A stretch of DNA of 64,000 bases. It comes from DASYDU01 sp050248495 (lineage in GTDB: Bacteria > Planctomycetota > Planctomycetia > Pirellulales > Lacipirellulaceae). The notes below the pieces were generated by a model, which saw only the letters and a list, made by a program, of their open reading frames with translations, had not been told where the DNA came from and did no database searches. The stretch spans positions 1 through 64,000 of the forward strand of contig JBFWSG010000014.1 in the NCBI GenBank assembly GCA_050248495.1. The letters are read 5' to 3'. Every line of letters begins with the position of its first letter. Position 1 is the first letter of the stretch. The position numbers were made by a program, and so were the translations under genes. Positions 55,931 to 64,000 of this stretch are shown in pieces.

Positions 55931-58633
55931 ATGGCCATGAAATTCGCCTTCCTCGTCCATCCGCTGTCGCTGGAGAGCAAAGCGCTCTTGGAAATGGACG
56001 ACGACGGCACGTTGTCGAGCAACTGGGGCGGCGATCTTCTTCAATTCTGCAACTTTTTGCAGGTGACGATGGCCGCGCGGCGCGAATCGGCGCTCCACCG
56101 CGAAACGCCGCGGGTCCGCGTAATCGATCATCTCACGAGCTTGCGTTCTTCGACAGGCGCTTTGACGGAGGGACGGCTGTACGAAATCCCGATGGGCGCG
56201 GCCCAGATCCTGGACGATCCAAGTCGTGCAATCGACTACATGGAACAGGCGGTGGGAATGGCCGCCGAGTGGGGCGCCGGCGTCATTGGCCTGGGCTCGA
56301 TGACCGGCATCGTCGGAGGGGGCGGGACTTATCTGGCCCACAAATGTCCAGTCGCTATCACGACGGGCAATTGCCTCACTGTCTACGTGGCCATTCAGAA
56401 CCTGCTCCATGCTTGCCAGGAAGCGAACATTGACCTTGCGCGGGAGACTGTCGCGGTGGTCGGCCTGCCCGGGAGCATTGCTACAGCTGCGGCGAAAATC
56501 CTTTCGCCGCTCTGTCGCGAAATGCTGCTCGTGGCTCGCCGCGAATCGCCTAAAACGCGTCAACTTGCGGAGCAACTCGATGCCGAATTATCGCTCGACA
56601 TCCCCACGGCGCTAGCGCGTTCGAAGTTGATCTTCACCGCCACGTCCTCAGGCAACTGCATCGATCAGGCCGCCCTGCAGACAGGGAGCGTGGTGATCGA
56701 TGTGGGCGTTCCTGCCGACGTGCGGGGGACGAAGCCATTACGCAAGGACGTGCTGGTGATCTCGGGCGGACTTTCACTGGTGCCGGACTCGTTTTCCCGC
56801 GACTCGATGTTTCTGAGTTTCCACCACGGTATGATTCCCAGCTGCCTGGGGGAGACGATTATTCTCGCGTTGGAGAACCGCGCCGAGAGCTATTCGCTCG
56901 GCCGCAATTTGACGGCCGACAAGGTGTTGGAGATCGGCGCAGTCGCTCTCCGTCACGGCTTCCGCTTCGATCGCCTCTATTCGTTCGGCCTGGCGCTGGA
57001 AGCGACTCAGCTCGCCGACTTTCACAAAGCGGTGAATCGTTCCGTCAGCGGCGGCGCAACGCTGCAAGTCACACTCGATCCCCAGCGCGGGCACGGCAAC
57101 GGCAACGGCAAACAAACACTTGCTGGTTCAGCACCCGGGGCGATCTCCGAAGTGCCCTCGCCGGTCGAGCTCGCTCCGCGGGCCGCGAAGCTCTTCGAGC
57201 GGTATATCAATCCGGTCCTCATCGCGCTGAGCGGCAGCAGCGGCTTTGCGAAGACGTTTACGCGCGGCGCCGGCAACCACCTGTGGGACAAGGACGGCAA
57301 CCGCTATATCGACTTTGTCGCCGGCTTCGGATCGGCCAATCTGGGCCACAATCATCCGCGGATCGTCGCAGAATTGACGCACGCTATGCAACGCGAGGCG
57401 CCAGGCTTCGCTCAGAGCGCGATCAATCCGCTCGCCGCTCGACTGGCCGAGGAGCTGGTCGCCGTAACACCCGACGGCCTCGAAATGGTGTTCTTTTCTA
57501 ACAGCGGCACCGAAGCAGTCGAGGCTGCGCTCAAGCTCGCCAGGCTTGCCACTGGCCGCGCGGGATTGCTCCATTGCGCGAAGTCATTCCACGGCAAATC
57601 GCTCGGATCGCTCTCGGTGACCGGCAACCCGCATTACCAGAGGCCGTTCGGACCGCTATTGGCGGATGTGGCTAGCGTGCCGTTTGGTGACCTCGAAGCT
57701 CTCGAGCGTGAGCTGTCGACTCGCACGTTTGCCTGCTTCATCGTCGAGCCGATCCAGGCGGAGGCAGGCATCTACGTGCCGCCGCGCGAATTTTTGCCTG
57801 AGGCGGAACGTCTCTGCCGCAAGTACGGAACGCTGCTTGTTGTCGACGAGGTGCAGACCGGCATGGGCCGCACGGGCACGCTGTTCGCGGTCGACGCGCT
57901 CGGCGTTCGGCCCGATATCATGACGCTCGCCAAGAGTCTTGGCGGCGGCCTGGTGCCGATCGGGGCGACGATTTCGCGGCGCGAACTGTGGCTCAAGGCG
58001 TACGGCGCGGTCGACCGCTTCGCGCTCCACACGTCGACGTTCGGCGGCGGCAGCCTGGCCTGTACGGCCGGACTCGCTACGCTTCGCGTGATTCGCGAAG
58101 AAAAGTTGATCGAACGCTGCCGGGCTCGCGGTGAGCGGTTGCTCAGCGGCCTGCAGACGTTGGTTGGACGCTACAGACATGATCCGTTAGAGGAAGTCCG
58201 CGGCGAGGGGCTCTTGATCGGCTTGGAATTCTCGCCGCTCCTGCCGGCGATCGCCGCCCATTACCGGGCTTCCGACAGGACGGGCCTGTTGCAATATGTG
58301 ATGCGCGACTTCGACGGAGTGCTCGACACGGTGCCAACGCTCTACGCGATGCAAGCGCTCTTGAACGTGTACGGCATTTACTCGCAAGTGGCCCGCTCGA
58401 ATCCGTTCGTGCTGAGGATCCAGCCGCCGCTTACGGTCGAGGACGAGCAGATCGACCAGCTGCTGACGGCGCTGGAGATCATCGCGCCCGATCTGGCCGA
58501 TTGCGCTATGATCGTCGAATCGATCGTCGCCAAGTCGACGATCGGTCTGCACGAAGGCGACAAAAGTCAGACCGACGGCACCGCGCTGCCGCCGCGGCCG
58601 AAGCGGGCACCGGCCAACAGGCCGGTGCGCTAA
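55931..58633 (+). CDS. Acyl-ACP reductase fused to a class III aminotransferase (candidate fatty-amine synthase)
   Basis: 900 residues. Residues 1-375 resemble cyanobacterial long-chain acyl-ACP reductase: GLGSMTGIVGG, TTGNCLTVYVAI, an NADPH loop VAVVGLPGSIATAAAK (about 174-189), and Cys305 in IPSCLGETIILALE with SLGRNL and RHGF after it. Cys305 corresponds to the catalytic Cys of that enzyme. Residues 410-860 are a class III PLP aminotransferase: GFGSANLGHNHP, SNSGTEAVEAALKLAR, FHGKSLG, VDEVQTGMGRTG and PLP Lys668 in TLAKSLGGG. Together they could turn an acyl-ACP into an aldehyde and then an amine. ATG 55931 or 55937. Confidence 0.88.
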   Translation: MAMKFAFLVHPLSLESKALLEMDDDGTLSSNWGGDLLQFCNFLQVTMAARRESALHRETPRVRVIDHLTSLRSSTGALTEGRLYEIPMGAAQILDDPSRAIDYMEQAVGMAAEWGAGVIGLGSMTGIVGGGGTYLAHKCPVAITTGNCLTVYVAIQNLLHACQEANIDLARETVAVVGLPGSIATAAAKILSPLCREMLLVARRESPKTRQLAEQLDAELSLDIPTALARSKLIFTATSSGNCIDQAALQTGSVVIDVGVPADVRGTKPLRKDVLVISGGLSLVPDSFSRDSMFLSFHHGMIPSCLGETIILALENRAESYSLGRNLTADKVLEIGAVALRHGFRFDRLYSFGLALEATQLADFHKAVNRSVSGGATLQVTLDPQRGHGNGNGKQTLAGSAPGAISEVPSPVELAPRAAKLFERYINPVLIALSGSSGFAKTFTRGAGNHLWDKDGNRYIDFVAGFGSANLGHNHPRIVAELTHAMQREAPGFAQSAINPLAARLAEELVAVTPDGLEMVFFSNSGTEAVEAALKLARLATGRAGLLHCAKSFHGKSLGSLSVTGNPHYQRPFGPLLADVASVPFGDLEALERELSTRTFACFIVEPIQAEAGIYVPPREFLPEAERLCRKYGTLLVVDEVQTGMGRTGTLFAVDALGVRPDIMTLAKSLGGGLVPIGATISRRELWLKAYGAVDRFALHTSTFGGGSLACTAGLATLRVIREEKLIERCRARGERLLSGLQTLVGRYRHDPLEEVRGEGLLIGLEFSPLLPAIAAHYRASDRTGLLQYVMRDFDGVLDTVPTLYAMQALLNVYGIYSQVARSNPFVLRIQPPLTVEDEQIDQLLTALEIIAPDLADCAMIVESIVAKSTIGLHEGDKSQTDGTALPPRPKRAPANRPVR

Positions 58634-58689
58634 GTGGCCGCCACGGCACGCTCGTCACTTACAGAACGCCTTGGTGCGTCTCGATTCGA

Positions 58690-59964
58690 CTATCGCAGCT
58701 CTTCCATCAACCGTTCAAGTAACTCTTCCGCCTCGACAGTGGTAAACGCGGACGCATCGTAGTGCAACGAGATGCCAAATCGGCGGCCAAAGGTCACAGC
58801 CCCGAACGCCGACGCGGTGAGCGGGCGAATCGGCGGATAGAATTCCACGGCTTGCACAACGTCGTTGGAGAATTCGGGCAGGACTCCCAAGTTGCTCGCC
58901 ACGCACGTCGCCTGACAGCGATCGGTCGGCAGGAAGCGACGCAGCGACCCGAACAGCCAGTCGAGCGCCCCCAGGATTTGCACAAACACGATCCCCAGCC
59001 GCAGGCGTTTGACAACGTCGAGTTCCCTGTGCAGCATCCACAACATCTGCGATTTGTTCTGCCAGCGATGGGGCCGGCGGTCGATGTTGACCATCGCTAC
59101 GACGTTGGCAGCCGGCAGGCATTCGTCGCCGGCCGCTCGCAGATTCGTGGGCACCATGATCCGCTGGTGCCGACGGCGGGACTCGGGTGCATGCCGTTCA
59201 ATAAACGCTTGAGTCGCCGTGAATATGTCGCGGATCAGCCGGTCATTCACGGTGACCCCCTCGCTCTTCGCGGCTTCGACAATTCTGCGAGTGTCATCCT
59301 CAGTGAGAGTCCGAGAGCAGAAACCGCTGCGACGGCCGAAAGGATCGTTCGGCGCCTGCAGCGTGCCGAGTGGCGCGGGGTGGTGGACCAGGTATTCGAT
59401 CGCTCCAAGCCAGCCGAATGTTCCATAGAGCCACCGCAGCGGCCGCCGCCAGCCGGTCAAGCCAAAGGAGTTTCTCGTGGCCAATCGTGTCGAATCCAGC
59501 GCTGGCAAGTCGGCGCTGGTTTCGGCTGAGTCCGCCACGTACATCGCCAGGAGGTCGCGGACGAACTGCATGGCCCCGATGCCGTCGGTCGTCGCGTGAT
59601 GGAACTCGCACGCTAGCGTATCGCCCAACTCTCCCCGTTCGACGCGAAACCGCACGCCTGGCTCGCGGCGCAAGTCGATCGCCTCGACCACGCGCTCGGT
59701 GTCATCGACTGCGTCGAGCAAGCGTAACCAATAGCGCGGCTCGCGGCACTCGATCCAGCGTCGCGGCCGGCCGCCATCGTACTCAACATTCGCCCGCAGC
59801 AGTGGATGACGGGCCGTCGCGGCATCGATCGCCTGCCGCAATCGCGCTTCGTCCAACTGGATTCGCAGCCGTAAAGTGAGCCAAAACAAACGCGGGTAGT
59901 CGGCCGTATCATCGGCCAGCATGTAATGCTCGATCGCGTTGAGCGGCAAGGGAAAGACGGACAT
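58690..59964 (-). CDS. Stand-alone condensation-domain acyltransferase
   Basis: 424 residues from ATG 59964. Fold family of NRPS condensation domains and WS/DGAT-type acyltransferases: N-terminal ADDTADYPRLFWLTLRLR with RHPLLRANVEY, active-site HHATTDG (HHxxxDG), and later MVNIDRRP and ASNLGVLPEF near the C-terminus. The HHxxxDG His is intact, so an acyl transfer to an amine or alcohol is likely. The frame is open to 60357 but the N-terminus would then be Pro/Arg-rich and without homology. It converges on the reductase-aminotransferase gene, with 56 bases between stops. Confidence 0.85.
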   Translation of the reverse strand: MSVFPLPLNAIEHYMLADDTADYPRLFWLTLRLRIQLDEARLRQAIDAATARHPLLRANVEYDGGRPRRWIECREPRYWLRLLDAVDDTERVVEAIDLRREPGVRFRVERGELGDTLACEFHHATTDGIGAMQFVRDLLAMYVADSAETSADLPALDSTRLATRNSFGLTGWRRPLRWLYGTFGWLGAIEYLVHHPAPLGTLQAPNDPFGRRSGFCSRTLTEDDTRRIVEAAKSEGVTVNDRLIRDIFTATQAFIERHAPESRRRHQRIMVPTNLRAAGDECLPAANVVAMVNIDRRPHRWQNKSQMLWMLHRELDVVKRLRLGIVFVQILGALDWLFGSLRRFLPTDRCQATCVASNLGVLPEFSNDVVQAVEFYPPIRPLTASAFGAVTFGRRFGISLHYDASAFTTVEAEELLERLMEELR

Positions 59965-60111
59965 ATCTCCATCGTAGTTCGAGCACACTCGCGTTGCCGC
60001 CGACCCGGCGCGTTTTATTCGGGCAATCCTTGGACTAGAATCGAGTTCGAGCGCTTGTTGCCTGGAACTGTCGCCTGGAATCGTTGCCTGAGATTTCGAC
60101 GGGGAGGATTG

Positions 60112-61248
60112 ATGCCGCGGATCGTGCGAATAGTGGCCACCGAGGTCGTCGTACCCGCGCGGCCGGGGACGATCAACAGCCCGGGCATCGACCAGCCGCT
60201 CCACAAGCTTCCCGTGGCCGGCCAGGCCGCCTGGAGCGTGCAGTTCGACGCGCTGCCGAAATGCCTGCTGGAGCTGTTTCTCGACGATGGCACGATCGGA
60301 CTCGGCGAACTTTACCGCGACCACGACTGGCGAATCGTTGAGAACGTCGCCCGGCAACTCGTCGGCACGTCGCTCGAATCACTCACGCGGCAGAAGCTCC
60401 CCATCGCCCATTGCCGGGAGTACGACGGCTTCGAGTGCGCGATTTGGGACGCCTTTGCCAGGCAGCACGATTTGCCGCTCGTAGACCTGCTGGGCGGACC
60501 GGTGCAATCGCAGATTCGCGTCGGTGCCTGGTCGGGCCACCGGACGCTAGATGAAATCGGCCCGCTGGTCGCCGGCTTTGCCGCGCTCGGTTACGACTGC
60601 GTGAAGTTCAAATGCTCGCTCGAGGACGACGTCGTCAGCTGGTGCCGCGCGATCGCCGGCGCCGCACCGGGCATGCAGGTGATCCTCGATCCGAACGAGC
60701 GCTGGGAGCGGTCGGCCGAGGCGCGAAGCAGGATCGCCGCCCTCGAAGAAATCGGCAACGTGCTCTGCTTGGAAGATCCCATCCCGCGGTGGATGCTGAG
60801 CGAATATGCCCGGTTAAAGGCAAGCTCATCGATTCCGATCGTGCTCCACGTGTCGCTGCCGTACATTTATCATGGTCAGCGGGTGCACGATGCGATCCGC
60901 GCCTTGCAGCTTGAAGCGGTTGACGGCTTCAACTTCAATGGCGGATTAGTCGGATTCCAGCAGCTCGATCGAATCGCGTCGGCGGCAATTCTGCCTTGCT
61001 GGCACGGCTCCGAGCTCGACCTGGGCGTGCTCGAAGCGATGTACTTGCACCAGTGTGCCGCGGCGTCGAGTTGCACCTGGCCGTCGGACATTTTTGGGCG
61101 GCTGATCCGCGAGCACGACCTGCTCACCAGGCCGCTCGACCTAGAGCCGCCGTTCGCCAAGTTGCCTATCGGCCCGGGCCTGGGCGTCGAGCTCGATCGT
61201 GACGCGGTCCGCCACTATCAAACCGATCGCCGGGAGTACGTTGCATGA
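60112..61248 (+). CDS. Enolase-superfamily enzyme with an altered metal site
   Basis: 378 residues from ATG 60112, with GGGGAGG just upstream. The KxK pair K165/K167 (VKFKCS), D193 (ILDPNERW) and E221 (LCLEDPIP) are typical for mandelate-racemase/muconate-lactonizing enzymes. At the third ligand position the sequence is IVLHVSLP with H246 rather than Asp or Glu, so metal binding may differ or be lost. It is first in a tight operon with RidA and creatininase (both ATGA overlaps). The three may handle one organic acid or amide. Confidence 0.88.
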   Translation: MPRIVRIVATEVVVPARPGTINSPGIDQPLHKLPVAGQAAWSVQFDALPKCLLELFLDDGTIGLGELYRDHDWRIVENVARQLVGTSLESLTRQKLPIAHCREYDGFECAIWDAFARQHDLPLVDLLGGPVQSQIRVGAWSGHRTLDEIGPLVAGFAALGYDCVKFKCSLEDDVVSWCRAIAGAAPGMQVILDPNERWERSAEARSRIAALEEIGNVLCLEDPIPRWMLSEYARLKASSSIPIVLHVSLPYIYHGQRVHDAIRALQLEAVDGFNFNGGLVGFQQLDRIASAAILPCWHGSELDLGVLEAMYLHQCAAASSCTWPSDIFGRLIREHDLLTRPLDLEPPFAKLPIGPGLGVELDRDAVRHYQTDRREYVA

Positions 61249-61646
61249 CCGAGCGAAGTTCCGCCAAACGCCTCCCCGCCGGCGCCACGCAGCACGCGAC
61301 CGCCGGCCCGTATTCGCCGGTGCTGGAGATCGACGCTGCGCGGATCATCGTGATCTCGGGCCAGGTGGCCATCGATGACGATGGCGAAGTCGTCGGCGAA
61401 ACGATTGAGGAACAAACCCGCGCGACGCTTGCCAATTGCCGGCGGCAGCTGGAAACCGCCGGCTGCACGTTCACCGACGTGTTCAAAGTGAACGCCTACA
61501 TGACCGATCTCGACGATTGGGATCGCTTCAACGCGGTGTACGTTGAGCTGGTCCCCGAGCCGCGGCCGGTGCGAACAACGGTCGGGGCCAGGCTGCTGCC
61601 GGGCTTTCTCATCGAAATTGAAATGTGGGCGGCGAAGCGAACATGA
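61245..61646 (+). CDS. RidA/YjgF-family enamine/imine deaminase
   Basis: 133 residues. Family landmarks are ISGQVA, a helix with ETIEEQTRATLANCRRQLE, VFKVNAYMTDLDDW and the substrate-binding Arg in RPVRTTVGARLL. RidA proteins hydrolyse reactive imines and enamines released by PLP enzymes, or act in catabolic pathways. It overlaps the enolase-superfamily gene by ATGA (61245-61248) and the creatininase gene by four bases, so it is part of one operon. Confidence 0.93.
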   Translation: MTERSSAKRLPAGATQHATAGPYSPVLEIDAARIIVISGQVAIDDDGEVVGETIEEQTRATLANCRRQLETAGCTFTDVFKVNAYMTDLDDWDRFNAVYVELVPEPRPVRTTVGARLLPGFLIEIEMWAAKRT

Positions 61647-62398
61647 TCTGGCAAGAGCTCAAGAGCCCCGACTTTGCGGCGATCGATCGCAGAACCCCGG
61701 TGCTGCTGCCGGTGGCGGCGGTGGAACAACATGGCCCGCATTTGCCGTTGGCCACCGACCGCATGATCGTCGATTTATTCGCCTGCGAGCTCAACGCGCG
61801 GTTCGGGAATTCACTGCTCTTGCTGCCCACGGTTGCGGTTGGTTGTTCCGAGCATCACATGGAGTTCGCCGGCAGCCTCTCGCTCTCGCACGAGACGTTT
61901 CTCGCAGTCTGCAACGAGTATCTGCACTCGGCCTGGCGGCACGGTTTTCGCAACTTCCTGGTGCTCAACGCGCATGGCGGCAATCAGGGCATTTGCCACG
62001 TGCTGCTGGAGCAGTTCGGCGCCGGCCACCGCGACTGCCGCGTGGCAGTGGCCACCTGGTGGCGTGTGGCATACGAAGCGCTTGTCGCGTTGAACGAGAG
62101 CGGACCAGGCGGCGTGGGGCATGCCTGCGAGTTTGAAACGTCGCTGATGCTGCTGATCGCCCCGCAGCTCGTCGCGATGGATGCGATCGAGCCGAAGGGA
62201 AATGTCCCCACGTTTCCCTGGGCGGAAGGCGACCTGCTCCGCTCGCCGCAAGCGGGACTGTTCCGCACGATGCGCGAGATGACGCCGCACGGCGCCTATG
62301 GCGACCCTTCGCTGGCGAGCGCGGAAAAGGGCCAGCAAATTGCGAGCGTCGTGTGCGACGCGCTCACGAAGATCTTGTCTGACCTTGCGCGAAGCTAA
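61643..62398 (+). CDS. Creatininase-family amidohydrolase
   Basis: 251 residues from ATG 61643. Family motifs with metal ligands: VEQHGPHLPLATD (E, H, D) near residue 28, and NAHGGN near residue 113, then ACEFETSLML. Creatininase relatives hydrolyse cyclic amides or formamides, so the substrate is open. It is the third gene of the enolase-RidA operon; its stop (TAA 62396-62398) overlaps the stop of the convergent MFS gene. Confidence 0.92.
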   Translation: MIWQELKSPDFAAIDRRTPVLLPVAAVEQHGPHLPLATDRMIVDLFACELNARFGNSLLLLPTVAVGCSEHHMEFAGSLSLSHETFLAVCNEYLHSAWRHGFRNFLVLNAHGGNQGICHVLLEQFGAGHRDCRVAVATWWRVAYEALVALNESGPGGVGHACEFETSLMLLIAPQLVAMDAIEPKGNVPTFPWAEGDLLRSPQAGLFRTMREMTPHGAYGDPSLASAEKGQQIASVVCDALTKILSDLARS

Positions 62399-63762
62399 GC
62401 GTGCGCAGGCCGATCCTCGTAAAACCGGTGATTCGGATTGATGATCGTCCACATCAACATCGCCAGCAGGAAGGCCATGGCGTAGACGCCGAACAGCGTT
62501 GTCCAGCCGAACGAGTGGAAGACCTTGGCCCCGACGTACGGCGCAATTGAATTGCCCAAGTTGCCGACCATGTTGATCAGCCCCAGAGCGAGGCCGGCAT
62601 GACGGCCGCCCATGTCGACGATGGCCGCCCAGTTGGCTGCTTGACCGAAGTCGTAGGCGGCGGCGGCCACGCACATCAGGATCGTCGCATCCCGTTGCGA
62701 ACTCGCGTGGGGCAGTGCGAGCATGGCTGCGGCCGCCACGCCGCAGCCCGCCAGGGGAAAAATCGCCCGGCCCAAGCGCCTCCAACCGGTCCGCGCGACA
62801 ACTGCGTCGCTCAACACGCCGCCGACCAGGCAGGCGATGCCGCCACACAAGAGCGGCCAGACCGACGACCATTCCGACTGGGCGAATTCCAGACCGTGTA
62901 CTTCTTTCATGTACCGCGGCATCCAGCTCACGAAGAACGACCAGCCGAAGTTGCCGCAGATGTAATAAAATGCCATCGCCCACAGCCCCGGCGCGGTGAA
63001 CAGACTCCGCCAAACCTTTGCATCCGCGCGATGCCCCTGGTCGATCGGCCCACGACCGCTTTCAATGTGCTGCAATTCCGCCGCATCCACCGACGGCTTC
63101 TCCGCCGGGTCGTTGCGAAACCAGGGGAAGAACGCCACGCACCAGAGGATGCCGAGCACGCCAGATACAAAGAAGCCGATCCGCCAACTCGGGAGAGACG
63201 CGATGAAGTGGAGCGGCGACCCCGGCTCGACTGTCGCCTGCCATGAGTCGATGCTCCGCGTGAGCGTGCCGAAGATTAGCGGCGCGAACGCGGCGCCCCA
63301 TCTCGCGCAGAGCCAAAGCGCCCCGCCGGCGCGGGCCCGCTCGCTGCCCGGCAGCCAGCGCGACTGGATGTGGGCCATGTTCGGATACGCGCCCGCCTCG
63401 CCGACGCCGAACAGGAACCGGTACACAAGCAGCGAATAGAATCCCGCGGCGGCGCCGGTGAGTACGGTGAAGACCGACCAGGCGAGCACGATTCGCGTGA
63501 GGGTGAGCCGCGCGCCGAAGCGTTCCCCCATCCAACCGCCGGGGATTTCGAACAGCGCGTAGGCGAGCCAGAAGGCGCCGAACACCAGGCCCATCTGCAC
63601 ATCGTCGATGGCCAGCGCCTGCTGGATGCCCTCCTGGGCGCGAACGATGCACTGGCGGTCGTAATACGTGAGAAACGACAGCCCGCACAACAGGGCCATC
63701 ACCCCCACGCGGACGCGCGTCCTGCCGCTGCCGGACCGGACTCGCTCGCCGCGCGGTTGCAT
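62395..63762 (-). CDS. MFS transporter (anion:cation symporter-type)
   Basis: 455 residues with about twelve transmembrane segments. The N-terminal half has the MFS-type motif WMGERFGARLTLTRI after helix 2, and the fold resembles sugar-acid symporters of the anion:cation symporter family (ACS). ATG 63762 begins MQPRGERVRSG. It is convergent with the creatininase gene with overlapping stops (CTAA at 62395-62398), so both transcripts run into each other. It may import the substrate of the enolase-RidA-creatininase trio. Confidence 0.88.
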   Translation of the reverse strand: MQPRGERVRSGSGRTRVRVGVMALLCGLSFLTYYDRQCIVRAQEGIQQALAIDDVQMGLVFGAFWLAYALFEIPGGWMGERFGARLTLTRIVLAWSVFTVLTGAAAGFYSLLVYRFLFGVGEAGAYPNMAHIQSRWLPGSERARAGGALWLCARWGAAFAPLIFGTLTRSIDSWQATVEPGSPLHFIASLPSWRIGFFVSGVLGILWCVAFFPWFRNDPAEKPSVDAAELQHIESGRGPIDQGHRADAKVWRSLFTAPGLWAMAFYYICGNFGWSFFVSWMPRYMKEVHGLEFAQSEWSSVWPLLCGGIACLVGGVLSDAVVARTGWRRLGRAIFPLAGCGVAAAAMLALPHASSQRDATILMCVAAAAYDFGQAANWAAIVDMGGRHAGLALGLINMVGNLGNSIAPYVGAKVFHSFGWTTLFGVYAMAFLLAMLMWTIINPNHRFYEDRPAHA

Positions 63763-63774
63763 GGGCCAGATCGG

Positions 63775-64000
63775 CTACTGCTTCGTGGACGGGCGGTCGG
63801 CAACGCGGGCCGGGGCTTCTTTGTGGAGCACCGTGCCGGTGAGCAGCCAGCCGTCCGGATCGCTCTTGAGCGTGCGCCCGGCCGGGCCGAAATAGCGGCG
63901 GACCGCCTCGAAGCTCGGCAATTCGCTGCCGTCGAGCTTCTGCTTACGCAACACGCCTTCTTCCTTCTCGACTTCCGTCGTGAGCATCCGGTTGAGGAAC
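63775..64000 (-). CDS. C-terminal fragment of a hypothetical protein, cut by the window end
   Basis: About 75 residues up to the window edge (FLNRMLTTEVEKEEGVLR at the upstream end). The visible part has an acidic helix, then a small domain (LPSFEAVRRYFGPAGRTLKSDPDGWLLTG) and a Lys/Arg tail. It starts outside the window, and I cannot name it. It is on the same strand as the MFS gene and 12 bases upstream of its start. Confidence 0.6.
   Translation of the reverse strand, partial: FLNRMLTTEVEKEEGVLRKQKLDGSELPSFEAVRRYFGPAGRTLKSDPDGWLLTGTVLHKEAPARVADRPSTKQ

Overview
This window reads as chromosome of a GC-rich planctomycete, most likely from the Pirellulales. The clues are a secreted giant protein with the planctomycete LExRxLL-type N-terminal motif (LECRQLL), a transmembrane Ser/Thr kinase, an FHA-GAF-PP2C phosphatase, many small zinc-ribbon or secreted proteins of planctomycete type, and hairpin repeats between genes. 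The species assignment is inference; no rRNA is present.

Layout. 1-8.5 kb: end of a membrane protein, aspartate carbamoyltransferase (pyrB), small secreted and membrane proteins, a VapBC-type toxin-antitoxin pair with a readable promoter and operator, aconitase (acnA) and an orphan barstar-like protein. 9.1-10.6 kb: an AT-richer divergent pair of unfamiliar genes, one resembling a PD-(D/E)XK nuclease with a zinc ribbon. 10.7-13.9 kb: cysE, an ICMT-like methyltransferase, an RRM RNA-binding protein and small basic or zinc-ribbon proteins. 14-19 kb: a carbohydrate-type cluster (2-hydroxyacid dehydrogenase, enolase-superfamily dehydratase or racemase, kelch protein, Tat-exported sialidase-like protein). 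19-28 kb: kinase, phosphohexomutase, cyanase (cynS), ClC channel with CBS domains, serC-serA. 28.5-31 kb: BON protein, FHA-GAF-PP2C phosphatase, tRNA-Gln(CTG).

31-48 kb is the most striking region: a polymorphic-toxin (RHS/YD-repeat) island next to tRNA-Gln. It has a 4076-residue RHS protein with a GIY-YIG-like tip and an RraB-like immunity candidate. It also has an orphan tip cassette that starts inside the conserved RHS core and carries a different, nuclease-like tip plus a pentapeptide-repeat immunity candidate, two decayed RHS core fragments, and a 66-bp repeat shared by the upstream regions of both operons. An intact transglutaminase-like gene leads the orphan operon, while the giant protein carries a transglutaminase-like domain whose expected Cys is Ser.

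48-64 kb: REP-like hairpins, two conserved planctomycete proteins, purB, an exported hydrolase-like protein lacking the nucleophile serine, and a lipid-type cluster centred on a fusion of a cyanobacterial-type acyl-ACP reductase with a class III aminotransferase (a candidate fatty-amine synthase), flanked by a GNAT-type acyltransferase and a stand-alone condensation-domain protein. Then comes a translationally coupled trio (enolase-superfamily, RidA, creatininase) converging on an MFS transporter, and a truncated gene at the end.

All calls come from reading the sequence; no database search was run, and fold assignments for the toxin tips are tentative.
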